DNA from: G963555815 sp965249615 [NCBI: bacterium] | GTDB lineage: Bacteria > UBA8248 > JACPRG01 | Reading direction: 5' to 3' | Length of the DNA: 64,000 bases | Assembly: GCA_965249615.1 (NCBI GenBank) | Contig: CBDFMI010000005.1 | Coordinates: 1 to 64,000, forward strand | In this document: in pieces, positions 26,907 through 35,581 of the stretch | Position numbering within the stretch: the first letter of the stretch is position 1 | How the letters are laid out: the number at the start of each line of letters is the position of its first letter | Made by a program: the position numbers and the translations under genes | Notes under the pieces: model-generated | Told to the model about the DNA's origin: nothing | Seen by the model: the letters and a program-made list of their open reading frames with translations, nothing else | The model's database searches: none

Positions 26907-28058
26907 TCAAAACCCGGCCCTGGCCATCAGGGCATCTACCAGGCGGTAGAACTTCCACCCCTCTTGAAGTCGTCCGAGGAGGCCGGACTGCTCATCGGAT
27001 TGCTCCTCCTGTGGGTCCACATGCTGGAAAGTCTGAAGGAGCGTCAGGCTCACATTGGGCCTTCCGCTAAGTGCGTCAAGGAGTTTCAGGCTCTCCGTAT
27101 GAGGGATGATGGGGTCCGGGATGCTATGGGCCAGAAAGATGTCGGCGTGGACCTCCTCTAGGGCTTCTGGCATCGAGAGATCCTCCATCAGATTTCGGAC
27201 CTTGGGGGAGATCTCGGAATAGAGGGCCTGAAACCGTTCGGGCTCCTGGTTGGCCAGGACAGCGTAGAGGGCCTGAGCAGGAGGGCTCAAGGTTTTCAGT
27301 TCAGCCTCCACCGGGCTCGCCTCGTCCTTCATCTTGCGCCTTAGAATTTCCTCGAACAGGGGTTGCTCCAGGGGGTCCTCCAGAAAGTCGAGGTTATGCA
27401 ACAGGAGGAACCATTTGGCCCAGGGCGCGGGGTTTCCGTAACCCTCCTCTTCCCCATAGCCGTACCATCGCGTTGTGTAGTAGCGGACCACATTGGCGAG
27501 GTCAAAATAGCCGCCGAAGGAGACCACGTAGTCCACCTCCTCGCGGACCTCCTCCTCGGCCGCGGCCACGAGGGCGATGCCCCCTCCAAAGCTGATGCCC
27601 AACATCCCCAGGTCTCTTCCTTTCGCCTCCGGGACCTCTTGGGCCAAATAGCGGAGGGCGACGACGGCGGCCTGGACCGAATCCCTTCGGACGCGAAACT
27701 CTTTGAGGCCGGGGAAATCCGGGACGAGGGCCGCGAAGCCCGCCTGTGCAAGCGTGAAGGCGAACTTGACGAGCCTCGGGTCATCCTTTCCCGCCTCGGC
27801 GAGGCCGTGGATGATGAGGAGCCCGGGCCGCGGGCCTTCTCCCGGACGAATGTAGAGATCCGCCTGAAGGGATTTCTGTCCATCGGAGAAGGTGACGGCC
27901 CTTCGGTCGGCCCGTGGGTAAACCCGGCTGAGGTAGGGTTTTTCCCTCTCCTGCAGGATGTCCAAGGCGGTCAAAAAGCTGATGAAGGGCCGATTGGAGC
28001 AACCCGTGATGAGAAGGAGGAAGGTGAACCAGAGAAGCCGGCCTGGGCGTACCATCAA
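26907..28058 (-). CDS. Alpha/beta-hydrolase lipoprotein (dienelactone-hydrolase type)
   Basis: A 383-residue protein with a lipoprotein signal (LLWFTFLLLITGC, lipobox LITGC at about residue 21). The hydrolase fold shows an oxyanion-region GLLIIHGLAEAG, the nucleophile elbow GISFGGG (Ser), a late Asp in HSIPDPIIP and the His in FQHVDP. The substrate is unknown. The membrane anchor and the family suggest an esterase or peptidase-like activity at the inner face of the outer membrane or in the periplasm. The ATG begins three bases after the uvrA stop, so the two are coupled. Confidence 0.8.
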   Translation of the reverse strand: MMVRPGRLLWFTFLLLITGCSNRPFISFLTALDILQEREKPYLSRVYPRADRRAVTFSDGQKSLQADLYIRPGEGPRPGLLIIHGLAEAGKDDPRLVKFAFTLAQAGFAALVPDFPGLKEFRVRRDSVQAAVVALRYLAQEVPEAKGRDLGMLGISFGGGIALVAAAEEEVREEVDYVVSFGGYFDLANVVRYYTTRWYGYGEEEGYGNPAPWAKWFLLLHNLDFLEDPLEQPLFEEILRRKMKDEASPVEAELKTLSPPAQALYAVLANQEPERFQALYSEISPKVRNLMEDLSMPEALEEVHADIFLAHSIPDPIIPHTESLKLLDALSGRPNVSLTLLQTFQHVDPQEEQSDEQSGLLGRLQEGWKFYRLVDALMARAGF

Positions 28059-28061
28059 AGG

Positions 28062-30944
28062 TCATCCCGCTCGCGGGACGGGGGATTTCAGCTGTGGCCG
28101 AGGGGTCTGATCCAGATAAGCTTGCAAGTAGCGCCCCGTGTAGGAACCGGCATGGGCGGCAATCTTCTCAGGAGGGCCTTCGGCCACAATGGTCCCGCCG
28201 AGGTCTCCTCCCTCAGGGCCGAGGTCGACCACGTGGTCGGCCGTGCGAATGACGTCGAGGTTGTGTTCGATGACGACGACGGTGTTCCCGATATCCACCA
28301 AACGATGCAGGACGTGAAGGAGTTTTTCCACGTCGTAGAAGTGGAGGCCCGTGGTGGGTTCATCCAGGAGATAGAGGATGTCGCGGGGCTCCCGCTTGGC
28401 GAGTTCTGAGGCGATCTTTAGGCGCTGGGCTTCTCCGCCCGAGAGAGTGGTGGCGGGCTGGCCCAGGCGCAGATAGCCGAGACCCACGTCGGCCAGCACC
28501 TTGAGCTTGGCCACGACTGGCCCTTGGTCTTCGAAGACGCGGAGGGCCTCATCTGCCGTCAGGCAGAGAACGTCGTGGATAGACTTCCCACGGAACTTGA
28601 CCTCCAGTGTTTTTGAGCGAAAGCGGGTCCCATCACATTCAGGACAGCGGATGTAGACGTCCGCCATGAAGTGCATTTCAATCTTCTCGTGGCCTTCCCC
28701 CTTGCATCGGTCGCACCGGCCCCCAGGGACGTTGAAGGAGAAGTAGCCCGGTCCATAGCCCTGCAGCTTTGCCATGGACGTTGCGGCGAAGCGTTTGCGG
28801 ATGGCGTCGTAGGCCTTGATGTACGTCACGGGGTTCGAGCGAGGCGTTCGGCCAATGGGGTTCTGGTCCAGAAGGACCACGTCCCGGAGTCGCTCAAAGC
28901 CTTGGATCTCCTTGAAGACGCCGATTTGTCCGGAGCCGCCATGAAAGATCCGGTTGAGGGCGTTATACAAGGTGTCGTGGATGAGGGTGCTCTTGCCGGA
29001 TCCGGAAACGCCTGTAATGCAGGTGAAGCCCCCGAGCGGGATGTGGAGATCGATACCCTTGAGATTGTTCTCTTTAGCCCCAAAGAGAGAGAGGATTTTT
29101 TCGTCGGACCTGCGCTGGGCGGTTTTCGCCCGGGCCCCCTTGGAGTGGCTCGCCTTCTTTCGACGTCTCGCTCCGTCAGTGGGCAAGACCCTTCGCCGAA
29201 TCTGGGGTGCGATGACCCGATCCCCGCGCAGGTAGGCGGCGGTCAGGGAGTCCTTGCAGTCCGTGATTCCCTTGGCAGGGCCGGCGTAGACCACATGGCC
29301 TCCCTGCTCCCCCGCCCCCGGGCCCAGATCCACAAGACAGTCCGCGTGGTTGATCACGTCTCGATCGTGCTCGACGACGAGGAGGGTGTTTCCCGCCTGC
29401 GTCAGGCTCTTCAGGATTTCCAGGAGCTTGGCGTTGTCGCGGGGGTGGAGCCCGACCGTGGGTTCGTCCAGAATGTAGAGGGTGCCCGTGAGCTGCGCCC
29501 CCAGTTGGTTGGCGAGATTGATGCGCTGCGCCTCTCCCCCGGAGAGGGTTCGGGTGAGGCGGTCGAGCGTGAGGTAGTCCACCCCGACGTAGGCCAAGAA
29601 GCTGAGCCGGGAGGCGATCTGTTTCAAGATGTCCCGGGCAATCTCCTTCTCGCCAGTGGTGAGGGAGAGGGAGGAGAAGAAATCCTGGACCTCCCGGACG
29701 GATTTTTGGCAGAGGTCGGTGATGTGGAGATTCCCCACCCGGACATGGAGGGCCTCTTGCCGAAGCCGGCTCCCGCCGCAGCGCTCACACGTCACGGCGC
29801 TCATGTAGTGGCGGAGGAAGACCCGAACCCAGAGCTTGTATTTCTTTCGGGTGAGACGCTTGAAGAAGGGCAAGACCCCTCGGAAATCCTTCGTACCCTC
29901 CAGGACGAGCCGCTGGTGGCGCTTGGAGAGTTTCCGGAAGGGGGCGAAAAGGTCGACCCCCTCCTTGCGAGCGAGCTTCCTCAGTTGAGCCGTAAAGTAG
30001 TGTCGGTAGCGGGACTTCATCCAGGGCTCGATGGCGCCTTCGGCAAGGCTTTTAGTCCGGTCGGGAATAATGAGGTCCACGTCGAAGTCGAGCTTGTTGC
30101 CGAATCCGCCGCAGTCCTGGCAGGCGCCCCGGGGATTATTGAAGGAAAAGAAGAGCGGCGTTGGCTCCTCAAACTCGCGGTCGCAGTGGGGGCAGATAAA
30201 GCGCCGGGAGAAGGGCAGGGTAGGGCCGTCCACAAATCGGACCCAGGCCTTTCCTCCCCCCTCCGAAAAGGCGACCTCCAGGGAGTCGGCCAGGCGGCTT
30301 TTGACCTCCTCGTTAAGCTGGAGGCGGTCCACCACGACGAAGATCTTCGACTCCTGCGTGGCCTCGGGGATCTGCCCATCGCTTAAGGTGAGAAGATCTT
30401 CCCCCAGCCACACGCGCAAGAAACCCTGGGCCAAGAGGTTGCGGAGTGTTTGCCCCACCTTGTCCGGCTTCTCCACCGGGAGAGAGAAGAGGATGAAGCA
30501 GCGGTCCCCAGAAAAATCAGAGACGAGACGGTCCACCACCTGCTGGACCGTATCGGGCTTCACCGCCTCCCCGCAGTCGGGGCAAAAGGTCGTCCCAACC
30601 TTGGCGTAGAGGAGGCGAAGATAGTCGTAGATCTCCGTCGCGGTCCCGACGGTGGAGCGGGCGTGTTTGACCGGGTTCCGTTGCTCGATGGCGATGGCAG
30701 GGGAAATCCCCTCGATCAGTTCCACGTCGGGCTTATCCACCCGCTCCAGAAACTGACGGGCATACGTGGAGAGGGACTCGACATAGCGCCGGTGCCCCTC
30801 GGCGTAGACAGTGTCGAAGGCGAGAGAGGACTTTCCCGAACCGCTCAGGCCCGTCAGGACGATGAAATGCCCTCGGGGAAGATCCAGGTCGATCCCCTTC
30901 AGGTTGTGCTCCCGGGCGCCTCGGATGATGATGGCATCGCCCAC
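28062..30944 (-). CDS. uvrA: Excinuclease ABC subunit A
   Basis: A 960-residue UvrA of normal length. It has two ABC ATPase halves with Walker A GLSGSGKSSLA and GVSGSGKSTL, two signature motifs (RTLSGGEAQRI and TTLSGGEAQRL), and three zinc modules of paired cysteines (CPDCGE, CERCGGSRL, CDRCKGEGHEKIE...CPECDG). UvrA dimers find DNA damage and load UvrB in nucleotide excision repair. Tandem palindromes lie upstream (31074-31104). Confidence 0.97.
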   Translation of the reverse strand: MGDAIIIRGAREHNLKGIDLDLPRGHFIVLTGLSGSGKSSLAFDTVYAEGHRRYVESLSTYARQFLERVDKPDVELIEGISPAIAIEQRNPVKHARSTVGTATEIYDYLRLLYAKVGTTFCPDCGEAVKPDTVQQVVDRLVSDFSGDRCFILFSLPVEKPDKVGQTLRNLLAQGFLRVWLGEDLLTLSDGQIPEATQESKIFVVVDRLQLNEEVKSRLADSLEVAFSEGGGKAWVRFVDGPTLPFSRRFICPHCDREFEEPTPLFFSFNNPRGACQDCGGFGNKLDFDVDLIIPDRTKSLAEGAIEPWMKSRYRHYFTAQLRKLARKEGVDLFAPFRKLSKRHQRLVLEGTKDFRGVLPFFKRLTRKKYKLWVRVFLRHYMSAVTCERCGGSRLRQEALHVRVGNLHITDLCQKSVREVQDFFSSLSLTTGEKEIARDILKQIASRLSFLAYVGVDYLTLDRLTRTLSGGEAQRINLANQLGAQLTGTLYILDEPTVGLHPRDNAKLLEILKSLTQAGNTLLVVEHDRDVINHADCLVDLGPGAGEQGGHVVYAGPAKGITDCKDSLTAAYLRGDRVIAPQIRRRVLPTDGARRRKKASHSKGARAKTAQRRSDEKILSLFGAKENNLKGIDLHIPLGGFTCITGVSGSGKSTLIHDTLYNALNRIFHGGSGQIGVFKEIQGFERLRDVVLLDQNPIGRTPRSNPVTYIKAYDAIRKRFAATSMAKLQGYGPGYFSFNVPGGRCDRCKGEGHEKIEMHFMADVYIRCPECDGTRFRSKTLEVKFRGKSIHDVLCLTADEALRVFEDQGPVVAKLKVLADVGLGYLRLGQPATTLSGGEAQRLKIASELAKREPRDILYLLDEPTTGLHFYDVEKLLHVLHRLVDIGNTVVVIEHNLDVIRTADHVVDLGPEGGDLGGTIVAEGPPEKIAAHAGSYTGRYLQAYLDQTPRPQLKSPVPRAG

Positions 30945-31053
30945 GCCGAAATATCCCCTTATCCAAAGACTAGGGATTCGCCCTAGAGAAAACCCCCTTT
31001 TGAAAATTGGCTCACAAAGACCCGATTTTCATCTTCGCCCCCACACGCTTTAG

Positions 31054-31104
31054 TGTCAACGCCCAAATCAAAGGTGCGGAGCGCACTACAGGTGCGGAGC
31101 GCAC
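31054..31104 (-). promoter_or_regulatory. Tandem palindromic operator and candidate promoter upstream of uvrA
   Basis: The perfect palindrome GTGCGGAGCGCAC occurs twice (31074-31086 and 31092-31104) within an 18-bp unit repeated head to tail. On the minus strand, the uvrA direction, a TTGACA (31054-31059) lies just downstream, with a poor -10 match near 31031-31036. Two dyads one and a half helical turns apart upstream of a -35 look like a protein-binding site. The binding protein is unknown and the SOS link is only suggested by position. Confidence 0.45.
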
Positions 31105-31142
31105 TCCAGTTTCCTCTGGAAGGGAGGGGGGGTGGAGAAGGA

Positions 31143-32057
31143 CTACAGGATCCGCTTCCCGAAGAAGGAGAGAGCGAGAGAGACGGCCAGGGGGCCTGTC
31201 CGGTTGGTGCCGTCCAGGATGGGATTCACCTCGACCAGGTCCAGGGAGACCATGGCGCCGACCTCCGCCGCCACCTCGGCCGCAAGGTGCGCCTCCCGGT
31301 AGGTGAGGCCCCCCCGGACAGGGGTGCCAACGCCGGGGGCCTCATCGGGGTCGCAGACATCCAGATCGAAGCTCACGTGAAAGCCCGGGGTCCCGACGCC
31401 TGCCACCTGGATGGCCTGCTCCATGACCCGCTGCATTCCCAGCTGGTCCACCTCCTTCATGGTGAAGATGGTCATCTCGGAGGATCGAAGCCGCTTGACC
31501 TCGCCGGGGTCGAGGTTTCGGACTCCGATAAGTACGGTCTGTTCCGGGCGGACCTTGGGCCAAAAACCCCGGCACCGGACAAGCCCCTCTGGCCCCAGGC
31601 CCTGGGAGATGGCGAGTGGCATCCCGTGGATATTCCCTGAGGGCGAGGTCTCGGGGGTGTTGTAGTCTGCGTGGGCGTCGAACCACAGAAGCCCAAGGGA
31701 CTTTTTTGCGGCCGCAACTCCGGCGAGGCTCCCAATGGCAAGACTGTGGTCCCCCCCGAGCACGAGAGGAGTCTTTCCCGCCTTCAAAGTCGCCTCCACC
31801 TCAGCCCCGAGGGTCTCGCTCACCTCAAGGATCTCATCCTGGTATTTGAGATGGCCCGCCTTGCCAGGAGAACGTTCTGTGGGCCGGCTCTCTGGCACGG
31901 GGACCTGGATGTCCCCTGCGTCCTCGACCTCAAGACCCAGGGCCTCTAGGCGCCCTTTTAGGTCTGCGGCGCGAATAGCGCTCGGCCCCATGTCGACCCC
32001 GCGCCGGTTGGCCCCGAGGTCAATCGGGACACCAATGATCCGGACCCGAGGGGCCAT
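31143..32057 (-). CDS. rocF: Arginase
   Basis: A 304-residue ureohydrolase. Manganese-binding motifs are present: GGDHSLAIGS, WFDAHADYNTPETS and SFDLDVCDP. The arginase-type substrate stretch SGNIHGMPLA and an ending LDLVEVNP follow the family pattern. It converts arginine to ornithine and urea. The ATG has GGAGGGTC upstream. It is downstream of the lipoprotein gene on the same strand, about 110 bases away. Agmatinase is the main alternative, but the overall start (RIIGVPIDLGANRRGVDMGPSAIR) is characteristic of arginase. Confidence 0.93.
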   Translation of the reverse strand: MAPRVRIIGVPIDLGANRRGVDMGPSAIRAADLKGRLEALGLEVEDAGDIQVPVPESRPTERSPGKAGHLKYQDEILEVSETLGAEVEATLKAGKTPLVLGGDHSLAIGSLAGVAAAKKSLGLLWFDAHADYNTPETSPSGNIHGMPLAISQGLGPEGLVRCRGFWPKVRPEQTVLIGVRNLDPGEVKRLRSSEMTIFTMKEVDQLGMQRVMEQAIQVAGVGTPGFHVSFDLDVCDPDEAPGVGTPVRGGLTYREAHLAAEVAAEVGAMVSLDLVEVNPILDGTNRTGPLAVSLALSFFGKRIL

Positions 32058-32165
32058 CAGAGAGACCCTCCTTTAGGCCTCGACCACTTTTGAGGGGATA
32101 CAGGTGGGTTTCAGTACCGGGGCTGCAGTTCTTGATGCGTTTTTGGCGTAGATCAGCTGGAGATC

Positions 32166-33071
32166 TCAGGGGCCAAGGGGTTCCGAGGCCGCGGTGGGTG
32201 CCTCCTCCTCGATCCCCGGGAAGGTCTGCATGACCCGCTCCATCCCAAGGCGGCTCAGGGTGTCATTGGATTGCCAAATCCCGCCCCCCCGGAAGAACCG
32301 TCCGATCTTGAGGAGATTCTCGGAAAGGGGTTCCTGGGTCTCGTCGAAGGAGACATACCAGATCACCTTGCCGTCTTTAGCGCTCAGGAGGTAGACATCA
32401 AAAGCCACCGACGGGGGTGAGTCCGCCGCGATTGGGCTGCCGTCACGATTTTCGTAGCGCGCGATCACTCCGGTCACCACTGCATCGATTCCCCCCTCGG
32501 CCTCCCCGGCCGTCACCTCGGGGAAACGATACTCACCCGCGAGTGCCTCCTCCGGCTCGGCCCCGGGGTCTATCTCTGGATGCTCGCCCGGGAACACCAG
32601 CTCTCGGGTTGTGGTGTATGGCTGGACTTGATTCAGAAATCTAGACACCGCTCGCTCTAGAACTTCGAGGTTGGCCTCTCGGTTCACCGTGCCTGCCCGG
32701 CGGCTGGGGTCGACCCGGAATTCCAGCTCGACCTCCTCGGACTCCTCGAGACGGACCGGCGGAGTCACATTGTGCCGATTGTGACTGAGCAGTTCGGTAT
32801 AGAAAAACTGGGCCAGCTTGTTCCCAGCGTCTGGGGAATTTGTGTTGTTCCGAAAGGGGATCACAGCGATGTTTCGAAGAGGATAGCTGCGGATGTCAGG
32901 GCTAACTTCGCTGACGACATTGGTGGGAGGGGTGAAGTCTGTGACGTATTTGGAGGTACAGCCGGCCCCGAGGACGCTCGCACCGAGGAGGATCAAGAAC
33001 GTCTGAGGGGCCGAGAGGGAAAGGCCCCCTCTTCGCTGCACGAGGGGCCCTGTCGTGGATGACCTTTTCAT
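32166..33071 (-). CDS. Hypothetical envelope lipoprotein, 301 aa
   Basis: The ATG at 33071 follows GGAGGAAGCGTCC. The N-terminal signal ends in a lipobox (SVLGAGC, about residue 38). The early part LRNIAVIPFRNNTNSPDAGNKL, followed by FFYTELLSHN, resembles the beta-alpha start of CsgG/FlgO/LpoB-like periplasmic lipoproteins, and a later part (VVTGVIARYENRD, VAFDVYLLSAKDGKVIWY) continues that pattern. Such proteins act in secretion pores, flagellar or peptidoglycan assembly. The assignment to that superfamily is inference from pattern; no specific function can be given. Confidence 0.65.
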   Translation of the reverse strand: MKRSSTTGPLVQRRGGLSLSAPQTFLILLGASVLGAGCTSKYVTDFTPPTNVVSEVSPDIRSYPLRNIAVIPFRNNTNSPDAGNKLAQFFYTELLSHNRHNVTPPVRLEESEEVELEFRVDPSRRAGTVNREANLEVLERAVSRFLNQVQPYTTTRELVFPGEHPEIDPGAEPEEALAGEYRFPEVTAGEAEGGIDAVVTGVIARYENRDGSPIAADSPPSVAFDVYLLSAKDGKVIWYVSFDETQEPLSENLLKIGRFFRGGGIWQSNDTLSRLGMERVMQTFPGIEEEAPTAASEPLGP

Positions 33072-33361
33072 GGACGCTTCCTCCCTCCACACAGGTAATC
33101 TACCCCACAGGGCGCTAGAATTCAATGGACAAATCCACCCCTTATACTGGATTCCTTCCTGTCTCTTAGACCCGTTTTCTGACGAAAGGGTTCAGCCCCC
33201 CATGCGTTTTTCCTTCGCTCGGCCTGGCCAGACCGGGGCTTTCGTGGACGAGATACCGACGAAAACTATCTTTAAGCTGGAATTACCTGCCTGTATCCAT
33301 AAGATAATAGAGGGCAGTGGTATAGGACCTATCTGTTTTTATGTGGAAGAGGAGGAGAGTG

Positions 33362-33559
33362 ATGAAAGGTCTTGTCTGTTTGGGGGTATTGATCGGGGTG
33401 ATTAGTGTGCTTCTTGGGGTAATCGCGAAGTTCACTGGAGGCGTCCTCTGGACGGTCACCCCAGCGGCCTACCTCAGTCTTGGGGCGACGTCCTTTCTGG
33501 GCGCAATCAGCGTGGGTGTTTTGTCCTTCGTGAAAGGGGAATGCAAAAAGGACTCGTAG
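33362..33559 (+). CDS. Small membrane protein, copy A, 65 aa
   Basis: ATG 33362 follows GAGGAGGAGAGTG. The product MKGLVCLGVLIGVISVLLG has two hydrophobic segments (about residues 3-22 and 33-55) around VLWTVTPAAYLSLGA. It is clearly paralogous to the protein at 33816. No family was recognised; two short helices suggest an inner-membrane peptide. Confidence 0.65.
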   Translation: MKGLVCLGVLIGVISVLLGVIAKFTGGVLWTVTPAAYLSLGATSFLGAISVGVLSFVKGECKKDS

Positions 33560-33637
33560 CCCGGAGAAGTAGAAGGGGCGAGAGTCTCCTCTGATAGTTC
33601 CCTTGTAAGGCGGTTTTTTACCCCAAGGGAAGACCTG

Positions 33638-33733
33638 ATGGCCGCTCCACGACTGGCGCGGATGGCGGAGGCCTTTGCCTGCTATTCTGCCGGTGTGAAG
33701 CGAGGCGACATCGTGAAGATCCAACGGGGGTGA
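33638..33733 (+). pseudogene. Truncated 5' relic of the M29 aminopeptidase gene
   Basis: Thirty-one codons beginning ATGGCCGCTCCACG encode MAAPRLARMAEAFACYSAG and then KRGDIVKIQRG before a TGA. They match the start of the intact gene at 34034. The relic is the broken end of duplicated unit A. Confidence 0.8.
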
Positions 33734-33815
33734 AGACCGCTCCCCTCATCCACAATCGAATAGAAGGGCAGTGGGGTGTGGCACCTCTCTTTTTGGCGGG
33801 GAAAGGAGGAACCCT

Positions 33816-34028
33816 ATGAGGGTCCTTTTAGCGTTGGGCGTAGTGGGAATGCTGATTGGGGTAATTAGCATCATCCTGGGGGGAGTCGCGAAGTTCAGCG
33901 ATGGCGTCCTCTGGACCAACACGGCGTCGGCCTACCTAAGATTTGGGGAGGCGGCCTTTCTGTGGGCGATCAGCGCGGGCATTTTGGCTCTCTTGAATTC
34001 CATCATAAGATCCAAGGGGGGCTTGTAG
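33816..34028 (+). CDS. Small membrane protein, copy B, 70 aa
   Basis: ATG 33816 follows AAAGGAGGAACCCT, a strong ribosome-binding site. MRVLLALGVVGMLIGVISI and the motif GGVAKFSDGVLWTNTASAYL match copy A; the C-terminus is longer (LALLNSIIRSKGGL). Two membrane helices are likely. The stop lies five bases before the aminopeptidase ATG, so expression is probably coupled to it. Confidence 0.65.
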   Translation: MRVLLALGVVGMLIGVISIILGGVAKFSDGVLWTNTASAYLRFGEAAFLWAISAGILALLNSIIRSKGGL

Positions 34029-34033
34029 TCCGA

Positions 34034-35158
34034 ATGGCTGATCCACGACTGGAGCGGATGGCGGAGACCCTTGTCCGTTATTCTGCCGGTGTGAAGCGGG
34101 GCGACATCGTGAAGATCCAGGGGGGGGTGGAGGCCGCTCCTCTCATCCGCGAGGTCTACCGGGTGTGCCTGGAGCGCGGAGCCCATCCCTACACCCAGGT
34201 GGGGGTCCCGGGCCTGGATGAGATCTTTTTCGAAAAGGCCGGTCGGGCCCAGCTCGGCTTTCTTCAACCAGTCTCCCTCTTTGAGATAAAGAAAGTGGAC
34301 GTCGTTATTAGCATCCTGTCTGAGGTCAATACGAAGCGACTGACAGGGGTGGACCCCGCCCGACAGGCCCTGGCCCAGCGCACCCGAAAACCAATTATGG
34401 ATGTCTTCATGCGCCGCTCGGCCGCCCACGCGGCGGGGAAAAAAGAGGGAGGGCTTCGGTGGACCCTCACCCTTTATCCCACACAGGCCTACGCCCAGGA
34501 CGCCGAGATGAGCCTGGAGGACTACACGAATTTCGTCTTTAAGGCCTGCTTTGCGGAGAAGCGAGACCCCATCGCCGAGTGGAAGAAGCTCTCGGCCCTC
34601 CAGCGCCAGGTGGTTCGCTTCCTAAAGGGGAGGAAGAAGGTCCATCTCATGGCACCCGGGACAGATCTCGAGATTGGCATCTCAGGACGGCCCTTCATCA
34701 ATTGCGACGGGAGGCACAACTTTCCCGATGGAGAGGTCTTTACAGGTCCCGAGGAGACCTCTGTCCGAGGGCACATCACCTTCAGCTACCCCGTCTGCTA
34801 TGGGGGCAGGGAAGTGGAGGGGGTGCGCCTCAAGTTTGAAAAGGGCAACGTCGTCCACATGGCCGCCGAGAAAAACGAAGCCTATCTCCGCAAGATGCTG
34901 ACGATGGACCCAGGGGCAAAGCGCGTCGGGGAGTTCTCCTTCGCCATGAACAAAGGGATACAGAGGTTCACCCGGAACATCCTCTTTGACGAGAAGATCG
35001 GGGGGACTGTCCATCTGGCACTGGGCAAGGGGTATCCCGAGAGCGGGTCTAAAAATGACTCGACCCTTCACTGGGACATGATCTGTGACCTCCGCCGAGG
35101 AGGCGAGGTCTACGTGGACGGAAAGCTCTTCGAGAAGGACGGTAAGATCCTGCTTTGA
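34034..35158 (+). CDS. M29-family (AmpS/PepT-type) metallo-aminopeptidase
   Basis: The ATG 34034 (MADPRLERMAETLVRYSAG) is chosen because the duplicated relic begins at the same codon. The 374-residue product has M29 hallmarks: SAGVKRGDIVKIQG near the start, a central DLEIGISGRPFINCDGRHNFPDGEVFTGPEE segment with metal-site acidic residues, and the C-terminal ALGKGYPESGSKNDSTLHWDMICDLR, where His and Asp bind the two metals. Members release N-terminal amino acids from peptides in the cytoplasm. There is no signal peptide. Confidence 0.9.
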   Translation: MADPRLERMAETLVRYSAGVKRGDIVKIQGGVEAAPLIREVYRVCLERGAHPYTQVGVPGLDEIFFEKAGRAQLGFLQPVSLFEIKKVDVVISILSEVNTKRLTGVDPARQALAQRTRKPIMDVFMRRSAAHAAGKKEGGLRWTLTLYPTQAYAQDAEMSLEDYTNFVFKACFAEKRDPIAEWKKLSALQRQVVRFLKGRKKVHLMAPGTDLEIGISGRPFINCDGRHNFPDGEVFTGPEETSVRGHITFSYPVCYGGREVEGVRLKFEKGNVVHMAAEKNEAYLRKMLTMDPGAKRVGEFSFAMNKGIQRFTRNILFDEKIGGTVHLALGKGYPESGSKNDSTLHWDMICDLRRGGEVYVDGKLFEKDGKILL

Positions 35159-35227
35159 GAGCCGCTTGACGGCACGCTCCACTTGGGTACGGTGAAAGGC
35201 CGGTCTTTATGAGAGGAGGTCGTTGAA

Positions 35228-35518
35228 ATGCCGATGGTGAGTTGGATTATTTTGTGGCTTGTTGCTGTTGGGCTTTTCCTCTGGCAGCTCTTCAGGGTGA
35301 AAAGCGTGGGCACCCGTTCTGAGGCCCTCCTGGATCGAATCTATCGCCAGGGGAGTCAGCTGGACGAGCGGCTGGGAAAGTTGGAGATGCAGGTGCGAGC
35401 CCTCAGGTCGAAACCCTTCAGCCCTCCGCCCATGCCGGATCCAGGAGCCCAGTCGGCTGGAGGAGGCAGTTATATCCCCCTCGATATCGGCGGCGGCCCC
35501 AGTCCGATCGGTGGCTGA
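35228..35518 (+). CDS. Small membrane-anchored coiled-coil protein, 96 aa
   Basis: The ATG lies behind GAGAGGAGGTCGTTGAA. One N-terminal membrane helix (MVSWIILWLVAVGLFLWQL) is followed by a short coiled coil (about residues 28-60, EALLDRIYRQGSQLDERLGKL) and a Pro/Gly-rich C-terminus. No family recognised. Same direction as the aminopeptidase, 69 bases downstream. Confidence 0.6.
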   Translation: MPMVSWIILWLVAVGLFLWQLFRVKSVGTRSEALLDRIYRQGSQLDERLGKLEMQVRALRSKPFSPPPMPDPGAQSAGGGSYIPLDIGGGPSPIGG

Positions 35519-35581
35519 AAGGATTGAGTTGGTGGGGGAAGAGAACCCCTCTTTTCATGTATCTCTTGACGTTTTCCTGCC

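Larger units (their letters stand above)
33303..34147 (+). repeat. Tandem segmental duplication (two units, offset 454 bp)
   Basis: Unit A (33303 to about 33753) and unit B (about 33757 to 34147) each contain an upstream AGGGCAGTGG element (33311 and 33765), a small membrane-protein gene (33362 and 33816) and the beginning of the M29 aminopeptidase gene (33638 and 34034). The aminopeptidase starts match over about 100 bases (ATGGC...CCACGACTGG...GTGAAGCG, then GGCGACATCGTGAAGATCCA). The copies have diverged, so the event is not recent. Confidence 0.8.

Noticed and set aside
28671-30386. 571-aa plus-strand frame opposite uvrA
   Set aside because: It is the antisense shadow of uvrA, with no motifs or start signals.
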